Source: Marinilactibacillus piezotolerans
Lineage (GTDB): Bacteria > Bacillota > Bacilli > Lactobacillales > Carnobacteriaceae_A
Direction of reading: 5' to 3'
Assembly: GCF_900169305.1 (NCBI RefSeq)
Contig: NZ_FWDP01000002.1
Coordinates: 186,001 to 250,000 of the forward strand
DNA: 64,000 bases
Of the stretch, positions 9,982-19,400 are shown in pieces. Every line of letters starts with the position of its first letter. Position 1 is the stretch's first letter. Both the position numbers and the translations under genes were made by a program. The notes below the pieces were generated by a model that was not told where the DNA came from, did not search any database, and worked only from the letters and a program-made list of their open reading frames with translations.

Positions 9982-11333
9982 GAATTTAACAACCCTCTTT
10001 TCTTTGCAATCTCGTTCATTTTTTTGATCTGACGAATCGCTTTTTTTATCTCTTTTGTCAATCCATCATGATAAAAGAGAACATTTCCTGTCGGATACTG
10101 AGGTGATCTTCCGGCTCGTCCCGCAATTTGCACAAGCGCCGACTCTGTAAAAATACGATCATCTGAGCCGATGACCAGTACATCAATGTTTGGAAAGGTA
10201 ACGCCTCTCTCAAGAATCGTCGTGCAGACTAGAAAGTCCAGTTCTTCATTTCGCATAGACAGTACTTTTGCTTTTCTTTCCGGATCTTGAGAATGTACTG
10301 CTTCAAAGTGTGCCGTTTCAAAATGTGTTTTAATTACCTCTGAAAAAGCTGTCATCCAGTCGATATTCGGAGCAAATAATAGAAACTTTTTCTGAGATTT
10401 AAACAACTGCTGCATTTGTTTAAATAACTTTGTATTAGGGAAATGATGGAGCAATGCTTTTTGCCAGTTTTTTTCTCTCACATTTTTCGGAACTGGGAGT
10501 GCAAATCCATGATAGCGTGCTGGAAGTATACTGGCTTTTAATTGCTTTTTTTCTATTCTTTTTTGGTAGGTCTGGTCTGGAGTAGCTGTCAGAAAAATCA
10601 ATGTCGAAACGGATTTTCGGGACTTTTCAGCAGCATACTGAAGTGCTTTATCCATTCGGTACGGAAAGGCATCGATCTCATCGATGATCAACAGATCAAA
10701 AGCTTCCTTGAACCGATATAACTGATGGGTCGTTGCAACGGTCAACTGAGCATACGTGTAGGGCTCTTCCATATCTCCATAAAGCACACTGATCGGGACA
10801 TCTGGAAATGCTTGTTGTATCCTAGGCGCCAATTCCAGACATACATCCACCCGGGGAGATGCTAAACAAATTCTTTTATTCTGACGAATTGCTCTTTCGA
10901 TTCCGGGAAAAAGCATTTCTGTTTTTCCGGCACCTGCTACCGCCCACAACAATCTGGTCTCGCAGTGATCGATTGATTGAATCAGCTCCTGTGCCGCTGC
11001 TTCTTGCTGAGCAGAAAGCTTTCCTTTCCAATGCAGAATTGGCTCAGGGACTTTTTTGAACTCGTTTGGTTCAGGTATATGAAAAAACATACTGCAGCTT
11101 TTGACTTTTCCGAGCTGGAGACAATTTGTACAATAACTGCACTCTTTATCACAGGTACACTGATTAAAAGGAATCGGTACAATCGGATGATTGCACCTTC
11201 GGCATCTTTCTTTACCATTCTTTATGTAAAAACCCGATGTTTTCAGCAGGTTTGACCCATCGATGATTGGTTGACTGAATTCACTTCGTAAGACTTCTCT
11301 TCCATATAAGTGAGTTTGCTTTGCTGCTGTCAT
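9978..11333 (-). CDS. comFA: ComFA DEAD-box ATPase for DNA uptake
   Basis: A superfamily 2 translocase of about 451 aa from the chosen ATG at 11333 (MTAAKQTHLYGRE...). A GTG at 11366 would add 11 residues but has no ribosome site. It shows the four-Cys zinc cluster (CRRCNHPI...CTCDKECSYC, about residues 45-80), Walker A AVAGAGKTEM, the DEID box LLIIDEIDAFPY and motif VI VQIAGRAGRS. ComFA pulls incoming single-stranded DNA through the ComEC channel on the cytosolic side. It is first in the comF operon. Confidence 0.94.
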   Translation of the reverse strand: MTAAKQTHLYGREVLRSEFSQPIIDGSNLLKTSGFYIKNGKERCRRCNHPIVPIPFNQCTCDKECSYCTNCLQLGKVKSCSMFFHIPEPNEFKKVPEPILHWKGKLSAQQEAAAQELIQSIDHCETRLLWAVAGAGKTEMLFPGIERAIRQNKRICLASPRVDVCLELAPRIQQAFPDVPISVLYGDMEEPYTYAQLTVATTHQLYRFKEAFDLLIIDEIDAFPYRMDKALQYAAEKSRKSVSTLIFLTATPDQTYQKRIEKKQLKASILPARYHGFALPVPKNVREKNWQKALLHHFPNTKLFKQMQQLFKSQKKFLLFAPNIDWMTAFSEVIKTHFETAHFEAVHSQDPERKAKVLSMRNEELDFLVCTTILERGVTFPNIDVLVIGSDDRIFTESALVQIAGRAGRSPQYPTGNVLFYHDGLTKEIKKAIRQIKKMNEIAKKRGLLNS

Positions 11334-11399
11334 TGTTATCCACTCATTTCTAACGTTTGCTCTCACTTATACTATTGTCTAAATCGTTTAAATCTCATT

Positions 11400-11431
11400 A
11401 AAAAAACTAGCGTATAACCATACGCTAGTTT
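11400..11431 (-). terminator. Rho-independent terminator of degV
   Basis: AAACTAGCGTAT pairs perfectly with ATACGCTAGTTT over a four-base loop, with a T-run on the minus strand. It separates degV from the comF operon. Confidence 0.85.
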
Positions 11432-11450
11432 AAACGAACAGCATGATTCA

Positions 11451-12311
11451 TCATGCCAGATCATCATATTTAGTTGTCCAAGTCATCCCAATTGCACCTT
11501 CACCAGTATGTACTCCGATAACGGGGCCTAAAAAGCTGAGATTAAATGTAACAGTCGGGAATTTTTCCTCCATTTTTTCTTTGAAGGCAAGCCCTTCTTC
11601 TTCACTGAAAGCATGTACCACAGTTGCTTGGATCGGCTGTTCTGAAGCCTGCACAGAAGCTTCAAGCAAACTTTCGATTTTTCGCATAGCTTTTCGTTTA
11701 GTTCTGATTTTATCAAACGGAACGATCAATCCATTTTCAAAGGTCAAGACAGGTTTGATGTTTAACAGTGTCGCCACTCCGCCGGCAGCTCTGGAAAGAC
11801 GTCCGCCTTTTACTAGATTCGTTAAGTCATCAACCACAAAATAGAGTTCTGTTGCGGCTTTAAGTTCATCCAGTCGGTCAAAAATTTCTTCTATTGTTGC
11901 CCCTTTTTGAGCTAACCTTGCTGCTTCTATCACTTGGAAAGCTTGTCCAGCAGCTGCAAGTTCAGAGTCATACGGGTAAATCTCCACCTGTTCAAAAGCT
12001 TTTGACACACTCACTGCGTTTTGATAAGTTCCAGAAATTTTGCTTGATAAATGTATACTGATAATTGCATCGTACTGTTTCCCTAACTCTTCATACAGAG
12101 CGGTAAAGTCTCCGACAGTCGGCTGAGAACTGGTAGGCAGTTTGTCCATTTCTCGTACCTTCATGAAAAATTCTTCTGAAGTAATATCTACTTCTTCCTT
12201 ATAGACTTCATCTTGAGCGATACAGGATAATGGCACAGAATAAATATTATATGAATCGTATTGCTCATGAGATAAATACGCTGTACTATCTGTTACAACG
12301 GCTATTCTCAT
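11451..12311 (-). CDS. DegV-family fatty-acid-binding protein
   Basis: The 286-aa protein has the DegV pattern: N-terminal VVTDSTAYLS, the central loop LPTSSQPTVGDF whose Ser/Thr residues hold the fatty-acid carboxylate, and GGRLSRAAG. Family members deliver exogenous fatty acids to the FakA kinase for phospholipid synthesis. No fakA lies nearby, so the physiological partner is inferred. The start ATG is preceded by GAGGTG. It is transcribed divergently from yigZ. Confidence 0.92.
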   Translation of the reverse strand: MRIAVVTDSTAYLSHEQYDSYNIYSVPLSCIAQDEVYKEEVDITSEEFFMKVREMDKLPTSSQPTVGDFTALYEELGKQYDAIISIHLSSKISGTYQNAVSVSKAFEQVEIYPYDSELAAAGQAFQVIEAARLAQKGATIEEIFDRLDELKAATELYFVVDDLTNLVKGGRLSRAAGGVATLLNIKPVLTFENGLIVPFDKIRTKRKAMRKIESLLEASVQASEQPIQATVVHAFSEEEGLAFKEKMEEKFPTVTFNLSFLGPVIGVHTGEGAIGMTWTTKYDDLA

Positions 12312-12466
12312 TGTTTCACCTCGTCTCTTTCATTCGTATCCAGTCGTGTATTATTAGCATATGCAATCTAATTATGCCCCCTATAAAATGGTCATAGAAC
12401 CGCCTTGTAAATACACCAGATTCATTATACACTAATTGGATAAAAAAAAGAAAGGTCGAAAAAATA

Positions 12467-13102
12467 ATGCAAAATTTTAGGACAATAAAAACTGAGGGTT
12501 CACATGAAATGGATATTAAAAAATCTCGTTTTATTTGTCATTTAAAAAGAACTGAAACTGAAACAGCAGCTTCTGCTTTTATTGAATCGATCAAAAAGGA
12601 ACACTGGAAAGCCAACCACAACTGTTCTGCATACATATTGGGTGAACGCCAAGAAATCCAGCGAGCTCACGATGACGGCGAACCCAGCGGAACGGCAGGT
12701 GTTCCTATGCTTGAACTATTAAAAAAGCGCAACTTGAACAATGTGACAGCTGTCGTTACCCGTTATTTTGGCGGAACGAAGCTGGGTGCTGGCGGTTTGA
12801 TTCGTGCTTATGGTGGTGCAGTGAATGATGCCTTATCTGAAATAGGTATCGTTGAACGCCAGCTGCACCAGTTTATAAATGTGACGGTTTCTTACCCGAT
12901 GAGTGGGAAACTGGAAAATCAGCTTCGTCAGTCAGACTATTTACTGCAAGACATCTCTTACACTGACCAAGTAGGGTTTAATTGTGTCATTCCAATTGAG
13001 TCAGAAGAGTTGTTCAAACAGTCCGTTACAGAATGGACAAATGGTCAAGGTCTATTTTCTATCGGAAAACAAGCCTGGATCGAAGTCGATGCTGCTGACT
13101 GA
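12467..13102 (+). CDS. YigZ/IMPACT-family protein
   Basis: A 211-aa protein with the UPF0029/IMPACT N-terminal domain (KKSRFICHLKRTETE..., HDDGEPSGTAGVPMLE, VTRYFGGTKLGAGGLIRAYG) and a C-terminal DUF1949 ferredoxin-like domain. Its role is poorly known; homologues have been linked to translation and in one case to peptidase activity. In many Firmicutes it sits next to degV and comFA, as here. It stands alone on the plus strand with its own promoter in the 155-bp divergent gap. Confidence 0.92.
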   Translation: MQNFRTIKTEGSHEMDIKKSRFICHLKRTETETAASAFIESIKKEHWKANHNCSAYILGERQEIQRAHDDGEPSGTAGVPMLELLKKRNLNNVTAVVTRYFGGTKLGAGGLIRAYGGAVNDALSEIGIVERQLHQFINVTVSYPMSGKLENQLRQSDYLLQDISYTDQVGFNCVIPIESEELFKQSVTEWTNGQGLFSIGKQAWIEVDAAD

Positions 13103-13284
13103 CCGATTGATTAGATTTCAAAAAACCGACACCTTGCTTGCTTTGTGTCAATAGTTGCACACAATAATGACAGTTAAATGAATTTCTTTTTCAAGTCTTG
13201 ACACTGCACAACAGAAGGATAATAATGTAGACTAGAATATTTATGCTTACAGAAAATTTTGTCCCAGCTAAAGGAGTACCTGAC

Positions 13285-14355
13285 TTGTCTAAAAAATATA
13301 AAAACAGTCGAGCAACCACTCGGCAATCTAATAAGAAGAAAAAACAAAAAATTATCCTTATGTTTCTGATTCCGATTTTTGCAGTGATCTTGGTTGCTAT
13401 GGGATACTTTGCCAAATTACTGGCCACTACCGAAAACGCCATTGAAGCTTCTTATCATGAAGTCGAACGTTCAGAACCGATGGCAGAGGTCAATCCAATT
13501 GAAGAACCTGTATCTTTCTTGATTCTAGGAGTAGATAATGATCAGGCTGACTCTCGTTCACTTGGTTCCGCTCGTGCTGATTCTATTATTTATGCGACAG
13601 TAAATCCTATTACACGCAAGATGGAAATGGTTTCCATTCCTCGGGACACCTATGTGCCCATTATGCAAAATGGGCAAGTTGTGCAATATAATCGTATTAA
13701 CTCGGCTTATGCAGTAGATGAAGAAAGTACAATGATTGAGACTGTTGAAGAATTTTTAGATGTGCCGATCCATTACTATGCGACCTTCAATTTTGATGCT
13801 TTTCTAGAAATTATTGATGCATTGGGCGGCATTGAAATGGATGTACCGATCACTTTTTCTGAACAGAATTCTTCTGGTGAAATGAGCACCATTCATTTAG
13901 AAGAAGGTTATCAAACCTTAAATGGTGAAGAAGCTTTAGCCCTTGCCCGGACTCGTAAAATTGATAATGATGTGGAACGCGGACATCGTCAGCAGCTTGT
14001 TATTCAAGCAATTATGAAAAAAGCTTTAAGTTTGGGATCTATTCCTAGGTATACAGAGATTGTAGAAACTGTTGGAGCAAATATGAGAACGGATATGCGC
14101 CTAAAAGATATGACTGCTTTGGCTCAAACAGGACTTAATCGTGATTTCGCTATCAACTCACATGTATTTGAGTGGACCAGCTTCACAGAAAGAGGGATGG
14201 ATCTCGTTAGAATCGATCCTACCAGTTTGGCTAATATCCAAAACGATTTGAAAGCTTCTCTTGACGCCAGCGTAGCAGAAGAAGATGAAACTTCTTCAGA
14301 AGATTCAAGCGAAGCCAGCTCTGCTGATAATCCGGACTCAGACGAAGTTCAGTAA
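13285..14355 (+). CDS. LytR-CpsA-Psr (LCP) family cell-wall polymer ligase, copy 1
   Basis: I start this protein at TTG 13285 because AAAGGAG lies eight bases upstream, whereas the upstream ATG at 13243 has no ribosome site. The product is about 356 aa: a short basic cytosolic tail (KKKKQK), one membrane anchor (IILMFLIPIFAVILVAMGYFA) and an extracellular LCP domain with SARADSIIYATV and VSIPRDTYVPI, whose Asp and Arg residues bind the pyrophosphate lipid donor. The tail is acidic and Ser-rich. LCP enzymes attach teichoic acids or polysaccharides to peptidoglycan. It is separated from tagO by one shared terminator. Confidence 0.92.
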   Translation: MSKKYKNSRATTRQSNKKKKQKIILMFLIPIFAVILVAMGYFAKLLATTENAIEASYHEVERSEPMAEVNPIEEPVSFLILGVDNDQADSRSLGSARADSIIYATVNPITRKMEMVSIPRDTYVPIMQNGQVVQYNRINSAYAVDEESTMIETVEEFLDVPIHYYATFNFDAFLEIIDALGGIEMDVPITFSEQNSSGEMSTIHLEEGYQTLNGEEALALARTRKIDNDVERGHRQQLVIQAIMKKALSLGSIPRYTEIVETVGANMRTDMRLKDMTALAQTGLNRDFAINSHVFEWTSFTERGMDLVRIDPTSLANIQNDLKASLDASVAEEDETSSEDSSEASSADNPDSDEVQ

Positions 14356-14373
14356 ACTAGTTAAAGTAACAGG

Positions 14374-14408
14374 AAAAAACCAGACGATCATTTATCGTCT
14401 GGTTTTTT
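14374..14408. terminator. Bidirectional terminator between lcp and tagO
   Basis: AAAAAACCAGACGAT pairs perfectly with ATCGTCTGGTTTTTT over a five-base loop. It overlaps the 3' end of tagO and serves both convergent genes. Confidence 0.9.
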
Positions 14409-15488
14409 CTTGTTCAGTTGGTTTCCAAATTGTCTTAATGCCTTCAGCAACGGTCGTCTATCTGATCCAACTAATCCGATAATTTCTACGAAAAGCTCTA
14501 CTCCAATCAAGACAAATATCGTCAGTAGAATTGACCCCCATAAAGTAGAAAAGTTATACAGCAAGGCAATAATAGAAAAAATCAGCGATACAAGATAAAT
14601 TGCCATTACGGTTTGCCGATGAGACAATCCTAGTGACATCAAGCGGTGGTGAATGTGATTTTTATCTGCTACCGATATCGACTGTCGATTCATTTTCCTA
14701 CGAATCATGGCAAACAAGGTATCTGTTACAGGGATACCCAGAATGACTACTGGAAGAACGAGTGAAATCAACGTAGCATTTTTCAACCCTTGCAGTGAAA
14801 AAATTCCAATCATGAACCCGATAAAAAGTGCTCCAGTATCTCCTAAGAACACGCTGGCCGGCTGGAAATTAAACGGCCAGAATCCAGCGATTGCGGCAAC
14901 CAAAACAAAAATCATAATTGAAACAGACACTTCCTGAATAGTCAAAAAAATAAATCCGATAACTCCCATGGTTGTTAAAGCAATCATCGATACACCGCTG
15001 GCCAATCCATCTAATCCATCAATTAAATTGACGGCATTGGTAAACCCTAGAATCCAAAGCAGCGTAAACGGCAAACTCCAGGAGCCGAATTCCAATGTTC
15101 CTACGATTGGCAACGTCATGGTTTCCAGAGAAATATCTCCATAAAAATAGACTAAAAGTGCACCCACTAATATTCCTAGAACTTTTAAAATAGGTGTAAG
15201 ATTTTTCCTGTCGTCAATAATTCCCGTTAGCAGCACTACTAAGGAGCCTATAAACACAGGCAGTAATTGTTCATCTGGTATGGGAAGCAGCACGAATAGT
15301 GATAAATAGTACGCAATGAAAACAGCAATACCGCCCATTGTCGGCATTACTTTACTGTGGACTCTTCTAGCTTCTGGAACATCTACAAAATTCAACTTTA
15401 CTGCAACAATTTTATAAACATAGGTCAGTATAAAACTAAGGACAGTTGTAGCTATGCAGACTAGGAAAACTAAGAACATATCATACAT
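14388..15488 (-). CDS. tagO: Undecaprenyl-phosphate N-acetylglucosaminyl-1-phosphate transferase
   Basis: A polytopic 366-aa enzyme of the MraY/WecA superfamily with about ten membrane helices. Diagnostic motifs are GGIAVFIAY, GIIDDRKNLTP, NAVNLIDGLDGLASG, FLGDTGALFIGF and the nucleotide-sugar motif NHIHHRLMSLGLSH, which mark the WecA/TagO branch rather than MraY. It transfers GlcNAc-1-phosphate to undecaprenyl phosphate, the first committed step of wall teichoic acid and related glycopolymers. LCP ligases on both sides fit one envelope-polymer locus. Start-site evidence is weak; another ATG lies four codons in. Confidence 0.92.
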   Translation of the reverse strand: MYDMFLVFLVCIATTVLSFILTYVYKIVAVKLNFVDVPEARRVHSKVMPTMGGIAVFIAYYLSLFVLLPIPDEQLLPVFIGSLVVLLTGIIDDRKNLTPILKVLGILVGALLVYFYGDISLETMTLPIVGTLEFGSWSLPFTLLWILGFTNAVNLIDGLDGLASGVSMIALTTMGVIGFIFLTIQEVSVSIMIFVLVAAIAGFWPFNFQPASVFLGDTGALFIGFMIGIFSLQGLKNATLISLVLPVVILGIPVTDTLFAMIRRKMNRQSISVADKNHIHHRLMSLGLSHRQTVMAIYLVSLIFSIIALLYNFSTLWGSILLTIFVLIGVELFVEIIGLVGSDRRPLLKALRQFGNQLNKKKPDDK

Positions 15489-15654
15489 ATCAATAACTCA
15501 TTTCTGGTAAACTTTCTTTCATTATAGCACTGCAGGAAACGAAAACACAATTGCATTTATGAATCATCTGAATTAAACTATAGAATAGTAAATCTATCAT
15601 CCAACCGCTTTGTTTAAATCATTATTTAAAATTCAGCATAGAATAGAGGCTAAT

Positions 15655-16755
15655 ATGCGTTCACAAAAACATACTCATAGAAAAAAAAGAAATAAATGGA
15701 TCAGACGCATCATCTACAGCGTTGTTCTGATCGCTTTTTTCATTTTCGGAACCGGTGTAGGCTATTATGGCAGTGAGATCTCCAGATTTTTAGGAGACGT
15801 TTCAAAAAACACGCCTGAAGAACTTCAGGATACTTCAGAACAGGATGCCAGACTGGAAGAGCTGCATCCATTTTCCGTACTGCTTATGGGACTAGACGAT
15901 ACAGGAGATACAAGACGTTCAGATACCTTGATCGTTGCAACGATTAATCCAAATATCGACTCTGTTAAGCTGGTTTCGATTCCGCGCGATACGCTCATAA
16001 CGCTTCCGAATTCGGACCGACAAGAAAAAATCAATGCGCTATATACTATCTACGGCGTTTCAGGAACCATTGATTTTGTCGAAGATTACATGGATATCCC
16101 CATTTCTTATTATGCCACCTTAAACTTTGATGGTCTAGTTGACTTAGTCAATGCTGTCGGCGGAATCACTGTGGACGCTCCTTTTTCATTTACAGTACAG
16201 GACAGTAATGAAAATATGGATGCTATTCAGATAGAAGAAGGAATTCAGACAGTTGACGGCGAGCATGCCTTGGGGTATGCAAGAATGCGTAAACAGGATC
16301 CTCGAGGAGATTGGGGAAGACAAGAAAGACAGCGAGAAGTGATCCAGTCACTAGCAGATGAACTACTGTCCTTTGATACGTTCGCAAACTTTTCATCTAT
16401 TTTGGATGCTATCCGCAATAATCTGCAAACTAACCTTTCCGGTCGTCAAATCTGGACAATTGCCAACAACTATACAGAAGCCGCACAAAATGTAGAAACG
16501 CTGGAAATTGCGGGTGCTGCAGATACTGTATATTTCCCAAGATATGGATTAGATCTTTATGTTTGGGAGCCCTATGAGGAAAGTCTGGAAGAAATCAAAA
16601 CAGAATTAAGAGAACATTTAGAGTTGAGTGATTCAACTGGCTCACAAGATGAAAGTGAAGTTGGACTGGATGAAGAGTTTGAAAATTTTCCTTCAACGGA
16701 GGATTCAGATGATTCGTTCTCAAATCCACTGGAAGACGATTCCACAACTGAATAA
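15655..16755 (+). CDS. LytR-CpsA-Psr (LCP) family ligase, copy 2
   Basis: The ATG at 15655 follows AGAGG at five bases and is preferred to an upstream TTG (15610), giving about 366 aa. Layout is as in copy 1: basic tail (HTHRKKRNKWIRR), membrane helix (IIYSVVLIAFFIFGTGVGYYG), then an LCP domain with DDTGDTRRSDTLIVATI, VSIPRDTLITLP and MRKQDPRGDWGRQERQREV. The Arg cluster binds the lipid pyrophosphate. The C-terminal 45 residues are strongly acidic (Asp/Glu/Ser). Two divergent copies probably serve different glycopolymers, but which one TagO feeds cannot be seen from sequence. Confidence 0.92.
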   Translation: MRSQKHTHRKKRNKWIRRIIYSVVLIAFFIFGTGVGYYGSEISRFLGDVSKNTPEELQDTSEQDARLEELHPFSVLLMGLDDTGDTRRSDTLIVATINPNIDSVKLVSIPRDTLITLPNSDRQEKINALYTIYGVSGTIDFVEDYMDIPISYYATLNFDGLVDLVNAVGGITVDAPFSFTVQDSNENMDAIQIEEGIQTVDGEHALGYARMRKQDPRGDWGRQERQREVIQSLADELLSFDTFANFSSILDAIRNNLQTNLSGRQIWTIANNYTEAAQNVETLEIAGAADTVYFPRYGLDLYVWEPYEESLEEIKTELREHLELSDSTGSQDESEVGLDEEFENFPSTEDSDDSFSNPLEDDSTTE

Positions 16756-16764
16756 AGCATAAAC

Positions 16765-16799
16765 AAAAGGCAGCCATTCACACGGAACGGCTGTCTTTT
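16765..16799. terminator. Bidirectional terminator
   Basis: AAAAGGCAGCC pairs with GGCTGTCTTTT (one G-T pair) between the second lcp gene and the convergent SGNH hydrolase gene. Confidence 0.75.
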
Positions 16800-17613
16800 A
16801 TTTTAACTCTGATACTGGTGTATTCAAGCGATCAGCCAGTAACTTATACCACAACTGATATCCGTTCCCATTCGGGTGAACGGCATCTGCTAAGAATTCT
16901 GTCAGTTGACTACCATTTTCATCGATATTTTGCGACATTAGAGTATATATATCTATAAACGGCCATTGCTGTTCTCGAACAAATTGAGTGATCTCTTTAT
17001 TATACTGATGGTAGGTCAATAAACCATTGTCCAGATAGACATCATTATAAATCGTTGGGTTGGCAGTTGTCAGTAAGACAAGGGTCTGAGGAAGCTGCTT
17101 TTGAAACCGATCCATGATATCAGACAGTTCTTGTTTTGTCTGCTCTAAATCGTTTTGCGGATAACGGTTATTATTGATCAAGCTCATTTCAAAAATCACA
17201 ATATCCGGATGCAGGCCAATGGTTTCACCGACCTTGCCGTTTACCAGCAGATCCGTAGTACTGTATCCGTTAAATCCCTGGTTCCATACTGTCGCTTTGA
17301 TCCCTTCCAAGGTATTCAACTGCTGTTCCAGCCTTTTCCCCCATACAGGCTGTGCAGCTGTAGCACCTTTCCCTCTCGTTACACTGCTGCCCAGCACGGC
17401 GATATCCACAACGCCATCTCTTTTAGTCACAAATTTTGCGCGATTCAAAATGGTTTCAGATCCATCAGCGTATTGATTCATGTACGTCTGAGTCAGTTCT
17501 TGAGAAGTTGCTTTGAACTGTTTATTGATCAGCCAATATGAACTGATGACAATCAGCATGGCACAAAGACATACAAACAACAGATTTCGTCTGGAAACTA
17601 CTGGTCTATCCAT
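16798..17613 (-). CDS. Membrane-anchored SGNH/GDSL-family hydrolase
   Basis: The 271-aa protein has one N-terminal membrane anchor (LLFVCLCAMLIVISSYWLI) followed by an extracytoplasmic SGNH domain. Block I is DIAVLGSSVTRGKG (nucleophile Ser), block III is MSLINNN with its Asn, and block V is DAVHPNGNGY with the catalytic Asp-His. Such enzymes are esterases, often O-deacetylases acting on peptidoglycan or wall polysaccharide. Location beside LCP and tagO genes fits an envelope role; substrate is unknown. The ATG follows GGAGG at a wide spacing. Confidence 0.85.
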   Translation of the reverse strand: MDRPVVSRRNLLFVCLCAMLIVISSYWLINKQFKATSQELTQTYMNQYADGSETILNRAKFVTKRDGVVDIAVLGSSVTRGKGATAAQPVWGKRLEQQLNTLEGIKATVWNQGFNGYSTTDLLVNGKVGETIGLHPDIVIFEMSLINNNRYPQNDLEQTKQELSDIMDRFQKQLPQTLVLLTTANPTIYNDVYLDNGLLTYHQYNKEITQFVREQQWPFIDIYTLMSQNIDENGSQLTEFLADAVHPNGNGYQLWYKLLADRLNTPVSELK

Positions 17614-17780
17614 TTCACCGATCTCCTCCCCTTTCTTACAATGGTAATGATTCTTATGTACAAACGGTTTAAACAGTCTTATTTTATCGAAGAATCCACT
17701 TGAAGTCTCGCATATTTTTAATTTAGACGATTGTTTTTATTTTATTGTAAAAATTTGTGCACATTTAACCTATTCTATAT

Positions 17781-17835
17781 AAAAAGCCATTTCCAAAGGC
17801 ACACAACTCGCTGGTTGAATGACTTGAAAATGGCT
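17781..17835 (-). terminator. Rho-independent terminator after nagR
   Basis: AGCCATTTTC on the minus strand pairs with GGAAATGGCT and is followed by TTTTTATAT. It ends the nagA-nagB-nagR operon. The rest of 17614-17858 holds only the SGNH gene promoter region. Confidence 0.8.
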
Positions 17836-17858
17836 AATCTATTCTTTTGAAAAGTTCC

Positions 17859-18575
17859 TTATTTCTTTGCGGCTTCCAAGAAAAACTCGTAGCGGTCGCC
17901 AACATATTGAGATCTTACATATTCAAACGGTGTGTCATCTTGGCTATAGCTGACTTGACGCAGCCTTAATACAGAAGATCCTCGTTTGATGCCCAGCATT
18001 TCAGCGATTGATTCTGATGCCCAAGTAGCCGAGATGGTCTGTTCAGCTCTTTCGACACGCATGCCTTTTTCTACTTCAAGTGTTTTGAATAAATGTTGCG
18101 TAATCTGTTCTTTACTGAGATCATGTACATATTTATAAGGAATCGTCGCCACTTCATAACAGATTGGGATACCATCTGCTGAACGGATCCGCTCCATGAT
18201 CAGAACTTCTTCATTGTGTTCAATCTGCAGTTTCTCCGCTTCACTGATACTGGCCGGTTTAGTATGAAAAGCCACTAGCTTGCTGGCCGGTACTTTGCCT
18301 TGTCGCTCAACTGTTTCTGTAAAGCTGGGGACTCCGCTCATTTTTTCTCGAACTTTTTCCAGCGCTACGAAGGTTCCGGATCCTCTGCGTCGTTCAAGAA
18401 GTCCTTCATCTACTAGTGTATTCACTGCTTGTCTAGCCGTCATACGACTGACGTCGAACTGCAGCGCCAAGTCTCGTTCAGAAGGCACTTTTTCTCCTTC
18501 TTTCCATTCTCCTGTGTTGATCCATTCTCTCATTTGATTATGCATTTGAATATATACTGGCATTTTTTTAGGCAT
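17859..18575 (-). CDS. nagR: GntR/HutC-family regulator of amino-sugar genes
   Basis: The 238-aa protein (start ATG 18575 behind AAAGGAAG; a longer frame upstream lacks a ribosome site) has a GntR winged helix (residues about 5-70, PSERDLALQFDVSRMTARQAVNTLVDEGLLERRRGSGTFV in outline) and a UTRA effector domain (about 90-235). It resembles NagR/YvoA, which binds dre-type operators and releases them on glucosamine-6-phosphate or N-acetylglucosamine-6-phosphate. It is last in the nagA-nagB-nagR operon, and a perfect palindrome of the expected type lies in the nagA promoter, implying autoregulation. Confidence 0.9.
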   Translation of the reverse strand: MPKKMPVYIQMHNQMREWINTGEWKEGEKVPSERDLALQFDVSRMTARQAVNTLVDEGLLERRRGSGTFVALEKVREKMSGVPSFTETVERQGKVPASKLVAFHTKPASISEAEKLQIEHNEEVLIMERIRSADGIPICYEVATIPYKYVHDLSKEQITQHLFKTLEVEKGMRVERAEQTISATWASESIAEMLGIKRGSSVLRLRQVSYSQDDTPFEYVRSQYVGDRYEFFLEAAKK

Positions 18576-18665
18576 GCAAATCTTCCTTTCTAACTTCACA
18601 CCTTGCAGGATCAGAATAGTCTGTTTTCGCTACTCACTTTCTGCGATCTGGTGCGTTAGAATACT

Positions 18666-19400
18666 TTACAGTTTACTTGCAGCTGCCTTATCTACAATAA
18701 TAGTCACATCGTCATGTGTTTGCAGGATACTGGCCGGTACTTCCTCAGTGATTGGACCGTTGATCATTTTACTGATGGCTTCTGCTTTCTGTTCACCATA
18801 CGCCATCAAAATGATTTTTTTCGCTGAAACAATTGATTTGATGCCCATTGAAAAAGCGTATTTGGGAACATCTTCTTCTGTTTCGAAGTAACGCTTGTTC
18901 GCTTCAATCGTTGCATCTGTCAATTTTTCCATATGCGTTTCTTGAAGAAACGGTGTGCCCGGTTCATTGAATCCGATATGTGCGTTCGTTCCAATCCCTA
19001 AGATCTGCAAGTCGATCGGGTATTCTTCTATTACTCTATTGTACCTTTTTATTTCTTCTTCTTCATCCCCTAATCCATTTGGAATAAAAGTTTTTTTGAA
19101 AGGTTTATATTGAAATAGATGCTCATACATAAAAGTATGATAACTTTGCGGATGATCTTCTGGGAGCCCGACATATTCATCTAAATTGATTGAAATTAAA
19201 TGAGAGTAATCCGTTTCACTATTTTTCATTTCATTATAAAGTGGCACGGGTGAACTGCCAGTCGCTAAACCAAGCACTTGTGCGCCGTTTTGAACGGCTT
19301 CCTCTACTAGTTCGAATGCTTTTCTTCCGCCTTCTTCTTTGTCATCAACGATGATTACATTTAAATCATGCTTTTCTTGCAATTGTTTATCTGACATCAT
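18666..19400 (-). CDS. nagB: Glucosamine-6-phosphate deaminase
   Basis: NagB converts glucosamine-6-phosphate to fructose-6-phosphate plus ammonia. The 244-aa sequence contains [15 protein letters not shown] (phosphate loop), [20 protein letters not shown] (catalytic Asp and acceptor loop) and [14 protein letters not shown] (catalytic His). The N-terminus is about 12 residues longer than the usual MKVIIV start. Its ribosome site GAGGAG lies inside the end of nagA, and the two genes overlap by 14 bp, so translation is coupled. Confidence 0.95.
   Translation of the reverse strand: MMSDKQLQEKHDLNVIIVDDKEEGGRKAFELVEEAVQNGAQVLGLATGSSPVPLYNEMKNSETDYSHLISINLDEYVGLPEDHPQSYHTFMYEHLFQYKPFKKTFIPNGLGDEEEEIKRYNRVIEEYPIDLQILGIGTNAHIGFNEPGTPFLQETHMEKLTDATIEANKRYFETEEDVPKYAFSMGIKSIVSAKKIILMAYGEQKAEAISKMINGPITEEVPASILQTHDDVTIIVDKAAASKL

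Noticed and set aside
15610-15654. Longer N-terminus of the second LCP protein from TTG 15610
   Set aside because: No ribosome site precedes it, whereas AGAGG stands before ATG 15655 and the shorter form begins with a normal basic tail.
17640-17665. Possible Fur box near AATGATTCTTATG
   Set aside because: Only half of the expected palindrome is present and the downstream gene is not iron-related.
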